Shown here piece by piece: positions 8,866 to 17,156 of a stretch of DNA of 34,854 nucleotides. The notes under the pieces are model-generated. The model ran no database searches and was not told the origin of the DNA. It saw only the letters and a program-made list of their open reading frames with translations. The translations under genes and the position numbers were made by a program. How positions within the stretch are numbered: the stretch's first letter is position 1; each line of letters opens with the position of its first letter. Origin of the DNA: Pseudomonadota bacterium. Lineage in GTDB: Bacteria > Pseudomonadota > Gammaproteobacteria > Burkholderiales > Burkholderiaceae_C. The stretch is from NCBI GenBank assembly GCA_018241325.1, contig JAFEEB010000054.1, positions 17,942 through 52,795 of the forward strand, read 5' to 3'.

Positions 8866-9090
8866 ATGAAACCCGCCCCCGTGATCGAATTGCAGTCCAA
8901 AGACCTGACGCCCGACGGCGAGATCTTCTGCCCCAATCCCAAGGCCGACATGAAGCTGTGGAACACCCATCCGCGGGTGTTCCTCAAGTTCAACGCCGCC
9001 GGCCAGGCCAAGTGTCCCTACTGCGGCACCGAGTACCACGTCACGCCCGAGCAGACGCTGGTGCACGAGCACGCGCACGTTCATCACTGA
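8866..9090 (+). CDS. Small CHCC zinc-finger protein
   Basis: A 74-residue protein with the CHCC zinc-finger pattern: Cys in IFCPNPKA, His in WNTHPRV, and CPYCGTEY, about 30-55 residues in. Family knowledge: such domains occur in NDUFS6-like proteins and in short stand-alone bacterial proteins of unclear role. The C-terminus is His-rich (HEHAHVHH), which could add metal binding (inference). Lying between ilvE and an O-antigen-ligase gene with gaps of 15 and 21 nt, it is probably in one operon with them. Confidence 0.85.
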   Translation: MKPAPVIELQSKDLTPDGEIFCPNPKADMKLWNTHPRVFLKFNAAGQAKCPYCGTEYHVTPEQTLVHEHAHVHH

Positions 9091-9111
9091 TCGCCCAGGG
9101 CGATCCCGCCG

Positions 9112-10383
9112 ATGAGCTTGCGCAGGCTGTCCTCCCCCGAGGTCTGGACAGACGCTGCGGCTTTTTTCCTGCTGGCGCTGGCCCTGGCACTGCCGTCGGG
9201 CTTTGCAACGGGCGCCGTGCTGCTGCTGCTGCTGGGTCTGGCGCGCTGGCCGGGCCTGCTGGCGGGGCGCATCCGCGGGTCGCGGCCCATGGCGCTGTGG
9301 GCCGGCACGGTGCTCGTCATGGGCCTGGTCTGGTCCATGCACATCACCGATGCCAACGGCCGGCTCGTCACCAGCACCCTGGGCCTGGACCGCTGCCTGA
9401 AATACCTGCTCGTCCTGCTGCTGCTGCCGGCCCTGCTGGCGCAAGCGCCGCGCGCCGGCGCCCTGCGCTGGGGCAGCGCGCTGGGCGCCATCGGCGCCGC
9501 GCTGATGGCGCTGTGGCAGTTGCAGGTGCAGCATCTCGATCGGGCGCAGGGCTTTACCAACGCCATCCAGTTCGGCAACCTGGCGCTGCTGCTGGGCCTG
9601 CATGCCGGCGTCTGGGCGCTGCACACGCGCGTGCCGCGCGAGCGCGCCGTCGGGGCGCTGGGCGCGGCGTGCGGCCTGCTGGCCAGCGTGGCCTCGGGCA
9701 GCCGCGGCGGCTGGATCACGCTGCCGCTGCTGCTGTTGGTCGCCCTGTGGCTGCGGTATCCGGCGCATGACGAGACGCGCGCGCGCCGGGGGTGGCGCGC
9801 GCTGCTGGCGACGGTGGCCGTCTGCGCCCTGCTGGCCTTGCTGCCGGGCGTGCAGCATCGCGCCGAAAAAGCGGCCGACGAATACCAGCGGCAAGAGCAG
9901 CGCCAGGACGACTCCTCCATCGGCCTGCGCCTGGCGTTCTGGCGCCAGGCCTGGGCCGACGGCCTGGCCCGCCCCTGGGTCGGCGTCGGCCAGGGCGGCT
10001 ACGAGCAACGCCAGCGCGAGGCCGTGGCGCGCGGCGACATGCCGCCGCAGGCGGTGCTGTTCAACCACGCGCACAACGAATGGCTGGACATGTTCGCCAA
10101 GCGCGGCCTGCTGGGCGTGGCGGGGCTGCTGCTGTTCTACGCGGTGCCGGGCCTGCTGTTCTGGCGCAGCCTGCGGCCCGTGGCTGGGGCCCAGACGCCC
10201 CCCGACGCCCCCACGCGCCACGCCGCCGCGCTGTGCGGGCTGATCACCGTGCTCGGCTTTGCGGGCTTCGGCATGACCCAGGTCATGTTTGCCCACAACA
10301 ACGGCAACATGATGTACCTGCTGTGCATCTCGCTGTACCTGTCCGTCTGCGCGCAGCATGCCGCGCGGAGGGTCGTCCGATGA
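9112..10383 (+). CDS. O-antigen ligase/Wzy-type polymerase family membrane protein
   Basis: This 423-residue protein is mostly hydrophobic, with about ten or more membrane segments and a large loop near residues 250-320. The region SGSRGGW, then RLAFWRQAWADGLARPWVGVG, then FNHAHNEWLDMFAKRGLLGV is typical of the Wzy_C/WaaL family, including the conserved periplasmic His and Arg. Members transfer or polymerise undecaprenyl-linked glycans (O-antigen, or sugars on other acceptors) at the periplasmic face. The next gene, a glycosyltransferase, overlaps by ATGA, supporting a surface-glycan role. Whether it is a ligase or a polymerase cannot be decided from sequence; some relatives glycosylate pilins. 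Confidence 0.88.
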   Translation: MSLRRLSSPEVWTDAAAFFLLALALALPSGFATGAVLLLLLGLARWPGLLAGRIRGSRPMALWAGTVLVMGLVWSMHITDANGRLVTSTLGLDRCLKYLLVLLLLPALLAQAPRAGALRWGSALGAIGAALMALWQLQVQHLDRAQGFTNAIQFGNLALLLGLHAGVWALHTRVPRERAVGALGAACGLLASVASGSRGGWITLPLLLLVALWLRYPAHDETRARRGWRALLATVAVCALLALLPGVQHRAEKAADEYQRQEQRQDDSSIGLRLAFWRQAWADGLARPWVGVGQGGYEQRQREAVARGDMPPQAVLFNHAHNEWLDMFAKRGLLGVAGLLLFYAVPGLLFWRSLRPVAGAQTPPDAPTRHAAALCGLITVLGFAGFGMTQVMFAHNNGNMMYLLCISLYLSVCAQHAARRVVR

Positions 10384-11507
10384 GCGCCACCCCGCTCGCC
10401 CCAACCCCGTCCGCCGCCGCGCGCCCGTTGCGCGTGCTGCATTTCGTCTCGGGCGGGTTCTCGGGCGCCACGCAGGTGGCCATCGACTTGTGCGGCGAGC
10501 AGTCCGGGCAGCAGACCCTGCTGGTGCTGCGCCGGCGCGCCTCGGTCGATCCGGCGCCGCGCGTGCGCACCCTGCGCGAGAGCGGCCTGCTGGTCGAGGT
10601 GGTGCCGCGCTGGTCGCACGCCGTCACCATCCGCGCGCTGGCGCGCATCTGCCGCGACTGGCAGCCCGACGTGCTGGTGGCGCACGGCTTCAGCGAACAT
10701 TTGTGGGGCCGCTACGCGGGCCTGCGCGCCGGCGTGCCGCGCCTGATCCAGGTGGAGCACAACACGCGCGAGCGCTACGGCTTCTGGCGCCTGCGCCAGT
10801 CGCTGTGGCTGGCGCAGCGCACCGAGCGCATCATCGCCGTGTCGCAGGCGGTGCGCGACGCGCTGGTGAACCTGGGCCATCCGGCCGAGCGCTGCACGGT
10901 GGTGCTCAACGGCATCGAGCTGGCGCGCTGGACGCAGGGGCGCCCCTGGGACGAGCGCGAGGATGCCATCGTCATGCCGGCGCGCTTTGCCGGGCAGAAG
11001 GACCACTTCACGCTGATCCGCGCCACGGCCCTGCTGGCCGCGCAGGGCCTGCGCCCCGTGGTGTACCTGGCCGGCGAGGGCAACTCGCGGTGGCGCACGC
11101 GCGCCGAAAGCCTGGCCAGCGAACTGGGCGTGCAGGAGCAGGTGCGCTTTCTGGGCCACGTGAGCGACCTGCCCGAGCTGCTGGGCCGCGTGAAGCTGTG
11201 CGTGCTGTCCACCCACTACGAGGGCCTGGGCCTGGGCCTGATCGAGGGCATGGCCTCGGGCTGCTGCGGCATCGGCAGCGACGTGGAGGGCGTGCAGGAA
11301 GTGCTGACGCACGGCGAAACCGGCTTTCTGGTGCCGCACGAGGACGCCCAGGCGCTGGCGCAAACGCTGGCGCAGCGCCTGCGGGACCCGGCCGGCACTG
11401 CGCGCGTCGCCGCGGCCGGCCAGCAGCACGCGCGCGCCGCCTTCGACCGCCGACGCATGCGCCAGCAGTACCTGGAGCTGTTCAGCCACCCGCCCGACCG
11501 AGGGTGA
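10380..11507 (+). CDS. Glycosyltransferase family 4 protein
   Basis: A 375-residue GT-B fold, retaining glycosyltransferase. The N-terminal domain has VLHFVSGGFSGATQVAIDL, with a Gly-rich acceptor-side loop. The C-terminal domain has GEG, FLGHVSDLPELL and the donor-binding E-x7-E motif (YEGLGLGLIEG, Glu near residues 281 and 289) followed by SDVEGVQEVL and GETGFLV. It probably adds a sugar from a nucleotide donor to a lipid-linked or LPS glycan on the cytoplasmic side. It is translationally coupled to the ligase-like gene before it. The sugar specificity cannot be predicted. It is the last plus-strand gene before a converging two-component system. Confidence 0.92.
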   Translation: MSATPLAPTPSAAARPLRVLHFVSGGFSGATQVAIDLCGEQSGQQTLLVLRRRASVDPAPRVRTLRESGLLVEVVPRWSHAVTIRALARICRDWQPDVLVAHGFSEHLWGRYAGLRAGVPRLIQVEHNTRERYGFWRLRQSLWLAQRTERIIAVSQAVRDALVNLGHPAERCTVVLNGIELARWTQGRPWDEREDAIVMPARFAGQKDHFTLIRATALLAAQGLRPVVYLAGEGNSRWRTRAESLASELGVQEQVRFLGHVSDLPELLGRVKLCVLSTHYEGLGLGLIEGMASGCCGIGSDVEGVQEVLTHGETGFLVPHEDAQALAQTLAQRLRDPAGTARVAAAGQQHARAAFDRRRMRQQYLELFSHPPDRG

Positions 11508-11558
11508 CAGGCGCCTTCCGCGCCCGCCCGGACCGCCGAAACCCGCCCGCGTGCAGAC

Positions 11559-11585
11559 AAAAAAAGCCGCCCGTGGAGGGCGGCT
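11559..11585 (-). terminator. Rho-independent terminator (leftward)
   Basis: Read on the minus strand, an 8-bp perfect stem (AGCCGCCC with GGGCGGCT, 5-nt loop, 11565-11585) runs into seven U (11559-11565). It ends leftward transcripts, either the histidine kinase mRNA or a separate short RNA from the 150-nt gap to its right. On the plus strand there is no T-run, so it is a poorer terminator for the glycosyltransferase gene, although the stem itself could still slow transcription. Confidence 0.85.
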
Positions 11586-11738
11586 GGTGGAGGAAGTGTG
11601 TGCTTGCGAACGCCTGCGTCGGGCTGACGTTGCCGCACGGCGTGATCGTGTGACAGCGATACCCTGTAACTATACCCAGCCCGGTGTCGCGCACCCGACC
11701 CGTGGCACCACGCCGAGGCGCGCAGTGTGGATTAATGC

Positions 11739-13058
<1,320 letters not shown>

Positions 13059-13125
13059 GGTCTGTATCCGGCAGCGGGCAGCACGATGTCAGGTGCCGGT
13101 GATCTGCATCGCTGTCACTCATGGC

Positions 13126-13395
13126 GCTCCGCAGGAGCCGCGTCGCCGCGAACCCGACGCGCCAAGCGGCCGCGAAGGCGGCCATGCGCGCGATCGCCGT
13201 GGCCGGGGTCCCCCTGGCCAGTGGCGAGCCTTGCAGGCCGCGCCGGGCCAGTGGCCCGGCCCCTCGCCAGCCAACAAAAGGTCCACCGGACCTTTTGTGC
13301 GCAGGCTCGGCCCCCTGCAAGGGGGCTGAGGTCTGCGGCTCCAGAGCTGCCTGCGCAGGTCTGGACAGACCGAAGGGCCGCCGCCTCTGGCGGCG
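13126..13395. repeat. Hairpin cluster between response regulator and kinase genes
   Basis: The 387-nt gap (13059-13445) holds no credible gene but at least seven inverted repeats. They are 13126-13138 (5 bp, 3-nt loop), 13139-13161 (7 bp, 9-nt loop), 13168-13183 (6 bp, 4-nt loop), 13242-13260 (8 bp, 3-nt loop), 13274-13298 (11 bp, ACAAAAGGTCC and complement, 3-nt loop), 13310-13326 (7 bp, 3-nt loop) and 13379-13395 (7 bp, 3-nt loop). None is followed by a T-run on either strand. It may be a composite dispersed element or an RNA processing block; the 67 nt before the kinase start could hold a separate promoter, but I see no good match. Confidence 0.7.
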
Positions 13396-13445
13396 AGCAC
13401 CAGGCGAAACATCGCGCAGCGAGTGGAGACTGGGGGTGTTCCATG

Positions 13446-14153
13446 TCATTCTTGCTGCTTGGCAAACACGTAGCCCACCCCCCGCACGGTGACGATGCGC
13501 TTGGGGGCTTTCACGTCCTGCTCGATGGCGGCGCGGATGCGGCCGATGTGCACGTCGATCGAGCGGTCGAAGGCCTCCAGCTCGCGCCCGCGCACGGCCT
13601 CCATGATCTGCTCGCGCGTGAGCACGCGCCCGGCGCGCTCGGCCAGGGTGACCAGCAGGTCGAACTGGTAGCTGGTCAGCTCGCAGGGCGCATCGCCCAC
13701 GGTGACGGTGCGCGCGTCGCGATCGATCTCCAGCGCGCCGAAGCGCAGGCGCTGCTGCTCGGGCGCCGTGCCCGGCTGGCGACGGCGCAGCACGGCGCGG
13801 ATGCGCGCCAGCAGCTCGCGCGGCTCGAAGGGCTTGGGCAGGTAGTCGTCGGCGCCCAGCTCCAGGCCGACGATGCGGTCCATCGGGTCGCCCTTGGCCG
13901 TCAGCATCAGCACCGGCACGCGTGCCCCATCGCCGGGCTGGGCGCGGATGCGCCGGCACACCTCCAGCCCGTCGATGCCGGGCAGCATCAGGTCGAGCAC
14001 GACCAGATCGACCGGCGCGTCGTGCAGCAGCGCCAGGCCCGACTCGCCGTCGCCCGCGTGTGTCACGCCGTAGCCGGACTGCGTGAGGTATTCGCCCACC
14101 ATCGCCGCCAGGCGGGCGTCGTCTTCGATCATCAGCAACTGGGGGGTGCTCAT
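13446..14153 (-). CDS. OmpR-family response regulator
   Basis: A 235-residue two-domain regulator. The receiver has acidic residues E10/D11, phosphoacceptor D54 (VVLDLMLPG), the switch Thr in LMLTAKGD and Lys in DDYLPKPFEP. The C-terminal winged helix (about 130-235) has YQFDLLVTLAERAGRVLTREQIM and ends in RIVTVRGVGYVFA. It would be phosphorylated by the kinase encoded downstream. The start at 14153 is preferred because AAAGGA lies seven bases upstream and the receiver begins immediately; an in-frame start at 14198 would add 15 residues. The gene lies behind the ampG-like gene on the same strand, with a repeat B copy in between. Confidence 0.95.
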   Translation of the reverse strand: MSTPQLLMIEDDARLAAMVGEYLTQSGYGVTHAGDGESGLALLHDAPVDLVVLDLMLPGIDGLEVCRRIRAQPGDGARVPVLMLTAKGDPMDRIVGLELGADDYLPKPFEPRELLARIRAVLRRRQPGTAPEQQRLRFGALEIDRDARTVTVGDAPCELTSYQFDLLVTLAERAGRVLTREQIMEAVRGRELEAFDRSIDVHIGRIRAAIEQDVKAPKRIVTVRGVGYVFAKQQE

Positions 14154-14268
14154 GCCATCCTTTCCATCGTGATCGGCCATGGTGGCGGCTGCAGGCATGC
14201 GGCGCTTGAACCGGGGGTAAAGATAGGTAAACCCGACCCCGCCGGGCGAGCGCCACCAAGCACTACGT

Positions 14269-14288
14269 TATTGATAGCTGCTTGCGCT
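14269..14288 (-). repeat. Repeat B, copy 2
   Basis: On the minus strand this reads AGCGCAAGCAGCTATCAATA, matching the repeat B core. It lies 25 nt past the stop of the ampG-like gene and upstream of the response regulator, in the same orientation as both. Confidence 0.7.
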
Positions 14289-14313
14289 GTTGCCATGCCC
14301 GCTCCTGACGTTT

Positions 14314-15717
14314 TCATTCAGTTTTTCGGGTCTGCGCCCGCATGGCGAACAGCACCAGCACGAGCACCGGCAGGCCCAGCAGCGCGGTGCTGGCGAAGAA
14401 GTTGGCGTAGCCGAAGGCGTTGACGTAGTCGCCCGTAAACCCGGCCACGAACTTGGGCAAGAGCAGCATCATCGAGCTGAACAGCGCGTACTGCGTGGCC
14501 GAGTAGCTGACGTTGGTCAGGCTGGACAAATAGCCGATGAAGGCCGCCGAGGCAATGCCCGAGGCCAGGTTGTCGGCCGAGACCACCACGATCAGCGCCG
14601 TCAGGTTGTGCCCCACGCCGGCCAGCCATGAAAACGCCAGGTTGGTCGCGGCGCTCAGCACCGCGCCCAGCATCAGCACGCGCATCACGCCCACGCGCAG
14701 CGCCAGCGCGCCGCCGACGAAGGCGCCGGCCAGCGTCATCACCACGCCATAGACCTTGGTGACGGCGGCCACCTCGTCCTTGGTGTAGCCCATGTCCACG
14801 TAGAACGGGTTGGCCATGATGCCCATCACCACGTCGCTGATGCGGTAGATGGCGATCAGCGCCAGGATCAGCGCCGCCTGCCAGCGGTAGCGCCGGAAGA
14901 AGTCGGCAAAGGGCTCGAGCAGCGCGCCTTGCAGCCACTCGCCCAGCGTGCTCGCCGGCTTGATCGGGCGCGGCACCGGCTCGCGCGCGAGCAGCACCGT
15001 CAGCATGCCGACGGCCATTGAGCCGGCCATCACCCGGTACGCCCACTGCCAGGCCCGCTGGTCGTAGCCGTCGGCCGCGCCCTGCGCGCGCGCGGCCAGC
15101 CACAGCACGCCGGCGCCGGCCCAGATCATGGCCAGGCGGTAGCCGGTCTGGTAGGTGGCGGCCAGCGCGGGTTGCTCGTCCACGGGCGCCGACTCGATGC
15201 GGTAGGCGTCCAGCGCGATGTCCTGCGTGGCCGAGGCAAAGGCCACCGCCAGCGCGCACCACACCAGCGGCGCCAGGCTGGCGCGCGGGTCGGCCTGCGC
15301 CATGCCGAGCAGGCCCGCCACCACGCCCGCCTGCGCCAGCAGCAGCCACGAGCGGCGCCGCCCCAGCGCGCGCGTGAGCAGCGGGATCGGCAGCCGGTCC
15401 ACCAGCGGCGCCCACACCCACTTGAAGCCATAGGCCAGCCCGACCCAGCTCAGGTGCCCGATGGTGGCGCGGTCCACCCCCGCCTCGCGCAGGCGAAAGC
15501 TCAGCGTGCCCAGCACCAGCAGCAGCGGCAGCCCGGCGGCAAAGCCCAGCGTCAGCATGCGCAGGCTTTCGGGGGCCAGATAGACCTTGAGCGTGTCCAG
15601 CCACGACAGCCTGCGCGGCGCGTCGGGTGCCGCCGCGACGGAAACCGGTCCGCTGTCAGACAAGGCCGGCACCGCCTGTGCCACAGTCGTTCCGGGAGCC
15701 GATCGCCAAATCGCCAA
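14314..15717 (-). CDS. ampG: AmpG-like muropeptide permease (MFS)
   Basis: Up to 467 residues, with about 12 hydrophobic segments. The pattern LGFAAGLPLLLVLGTLSFRLREAGV, then GLAYGFKWVWAPLVDR, GRRRSWLL and ASATQDIALDAYRIE closely follows AmpG, the inner-membrane importer of GlcNAc-anhydroMurNAc peptides for cell-wall recycling. Some relatives in the same family transport other solutes, so the substrate is inferred. The first possible start is a TTG at 15717; GTG codons at 15684 and 15672 would give shorter N-termini and are equally plausible, since the conserved part only begins around residue 40. It is divergent from the methyltransferase gene (50 bp between the outermost starts). Confidence 0.88.
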   Translation of the reverse strand: MAIWRSAPGTTVAQAVPALSDSGPVSVAAAPDAPRRLSWLDTLKVYLAPESLRMLTLGFAAGLPLLLVLGTLSFRLREAGVDRATIGHLSWVGLAYGFKWVWAPLVDRLPIPLLTRALGRRRSWLLLAQAGVVAGLLGMAQADPRASLAPLVWCALAVAFASATQDIALDAYRIESAPVDEQPALAATYQTGYRLAMIWAGAGVLWLAARAQGAADGYDQRAWQWAYRVMAGSMAVGMLTVLLAREPVPRPIKPASTLGEWLQGALLEPFADFFRRYRWQAALILALIAIYRISDVVMGIMANPFYVDMGYTKDEVAAVTKVYGVVMTLAGAFVGGALALRVGVMRVLMLGAVLSAATNLAFSWLAGVGHNLTALIVVVSADNLASGIASAAFIGYLSSLTNVSYSATQYALFSSMMLLLPKFVAGFTGDYVNAFGYANFFASTALLGLPVLVLVLFAMRAQTRKTE

Positions 15718-15767
15718 TGTTGTGGACTTTCATTGGACGCATTATTCACTCCCTCCAACCCGTGCCG

Positions 15768-16499
15768 ATGAAGCCGATGAACGCGCCTGAACACAAGTCT
15801 GCCGCGACCGCGCCCCCCGGCGGGCACGCCAGCGCGGCGGCGCGCCCGCTGGACGCCGTGGCCGACTACTACACGCAAAAGCTGCGGCGCTTTGGCGCCA
15901 CCCCGCTGGGCGTGGACTGGCCCAACCGGCCCAACCAGGCGCTGCGCTTCGTGCAGCTTCTGAAGCTGTGCGACTTCAGCCAGCCGCGCACGCTCAACGA
16001 CGTCGGCTGCGGCTACGGCGCGCTGCGCGCCCTGCTCAGCCAGCGCCACCGGCGTGCCCGCATCGACTATCGGGGCACCGACGTGTCCGAGGCCATGGTG
16101 GCCGCCGCGCGCCGCCGCTGGCGCCATCGCGCCGACTGCGCCTTCGAGGTGGCCGCCGGCGCCACCCGCCTGGCCGACTACAGCCTGGCCAGCGGCATCT
16201 TCAACGTCAAGCTGGACTGCCCGTTGCCCGCGTGGGAGGCGCTGGTGGCGCACACCCTGGCCGACCTGCAGCGCCACAGCCGCCTGGGCTGGGCGGTCAA
16301 CTTCATCGTCCCGCCCGCGCCGGGCCAGGCCAGCCCACCCGAGCTGTACCGCCCGCCGCCCGAGCACTGGCTGGCGCACCTGGCGCAGCACCAGCCCGGC
16401 GCCGAAGTCACCCTGCTGCGCGGCTACGGCCTGCACGAATACACCCTGCTGGTGCGGCCGCCAGCCGCCGCGGCATCGCAAGCGCTATTTAATCAATAG
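15768..16499 (+). CDS. Class I SAM-dependent methyltransferase
   Basis: A 243-residue protein with motif I DVGCGYGALRALL (about residues 79-91), an acidic motif II region (YRGTDVSEAMV) and a Rossmann-like order of strands. After motif I, similarity to named families is weak, so the acceptor is unknown. N-terminal phrases VADYYTQKLRRFGATPLGVDW recur in a group of uncharacterised bacterial methyltransferases. The start at 15768 is used; an ATG at 15777 would remove three residues. The last eight residues (ASQALFNQ) and the stop come from a repeat B copy, so the natural C-terminus may have been altered by repeat insertion. Confidence 0.85.
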   Translation: MKPMNAPEHKSAATAPPGGHASAAARPLDAVADYYTQKLRRFGATPLGVDWPNRPNQALRFVQLLKLCDFSQPRTLNDVGCGYGALRALLSQRHRRARIDYRGTDVSEAMVAAARRRWRHRADCAFEVAAGATRLADYSLASGIFNVKLDCPLPAWEALVAHTLADLQRHSRLGWAVNFIVPPAPGQASPPELYRPPPEHWLAHLAQHQPGAEVTLLRGYGLHEYTLLVRPPAAAASQALFNQ

Positions 16500-16500
16500 C
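16478..16500 (+). repeat. Repeat B, copy 3, overlapping a stop codon
   Basis: The element contains GCAAGCGCTATT and the inverted pair GCTATT (16484-16489) / AATAGC (16495-16500). It supplies the final codons and the TAG stop (16497-16499) of the methyltransferase gene. Confidence 0.65.
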
Positions 16501-16643
16501 TTTCAGCGCAATATCTGCGCCGGCTCAAGGCGAATTCGACCCGGAAAACCCGGCGCAGCGCGCCTACCCTGTCCGTGCTTGCGCCATCCCCGGCGACCAT
16601 GGGATATTTGACATCCCCATATTTTTTGAGTGAGGAGATCAAC

Positions 16644-17156
16644 ATGGGCTTTTTCATGTCATATGCGGACATCCTGATTCCCGACCTGCTCAACCAGCTC
16701 AATCTGCGGTTTGCACCGCAGCAGCCCAACGTGGCCGACGAGCGGCTGTATGGGGGCATCGAGGAAATGGCGGAGATTCAGAAGGAATTTCGCATCTTCA
16801 AAAAAGGCCGGCCGCTGCACCGAAGCATGCGAGCGCTCAACCTGTCGCCAGCCGACAACGCGGTACGCCAGCGCTGGCTCCGATTGATCGAAAGGCTGGC
16901 GGACCACCCGTCCAATCGCAACGGCGAAAACGGCAGTGAGGCCATCGTCAACGCGCTGCTGGAGAACTTCGCTTCTTCCAAGCCACTGCCCGTGTACTTC
17001 ACCTCGCACGACATGCAAGGCAAGCCCGTCCAGGAAAGCCGGGTGCTCGTCACGCACGGGGCGCGGCCCGTGCATTACCTGGAGGTGGATTACCTGGTCA
17101 TCTCGCTGCCCATGCAGTCCAGGGAAGCCGCTGCGCGCATGCGTGAGAAACGCTAG
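16644..17156 (+). CDS. Hypothetical protein, 170 residues
   Basis: I do not recognise this protein. It starts MGFFMSYADILIPDLLNQLN, is mixed alpha/beta in appearance, has no signal peptide or clear membrane segment, and contains a basic middle part (FRIFKKGRPLHRSMRALN) and a C-terminal half with VYFTSHDMQGKPVQESRVLVTHG. The start is set by GAGGAG eight bases upstream. Codon third positions are less GC-biased than in neighbouring genes, which may mean recent acquisition. The gene ends tail to tail with the cyclase gene: the two stop codons overlap within the palindrome CTAG at 17153-17156. Confidence 0.75.
   Translation: MGFFMSYADILIPDLLNQLNLRFAPQQPNVADERLYGGIEEMAEIQKEFRIFKKGRPLHRSMRALNLSPADNAVRQRWLRLIERLADHPSNRNGENGSEAIVNALLENFASSKPLPVYFTSHDMQGKPVQESRVLVTHGARPVHYLEVDYLVISLPMQSREAAARMREKR

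Noticed and set aside
7840-10404. An 854-codon minus-strand frame across ilvE, the zinc-finger and ligase-like genes
   Set aside because: It overlaps three well supported plus-strand genes and translates to low-complexity Gln/His/Arg sequence.
11508-11738. Small protein gene in the gap between the glycosyltransferase and the kinase
   Set aside because: Open frames there run across the terminator hairpin, lack ribosome-binding sites and resemble nothing known.
16608-16613. TTGACA as a -35 element before the hypothetical gene at 16644
   Set aside because: No -10-like hexamer stands at 15-19 bp; the following bases are TGAGGAG, which belong to the ribosome-binding site.
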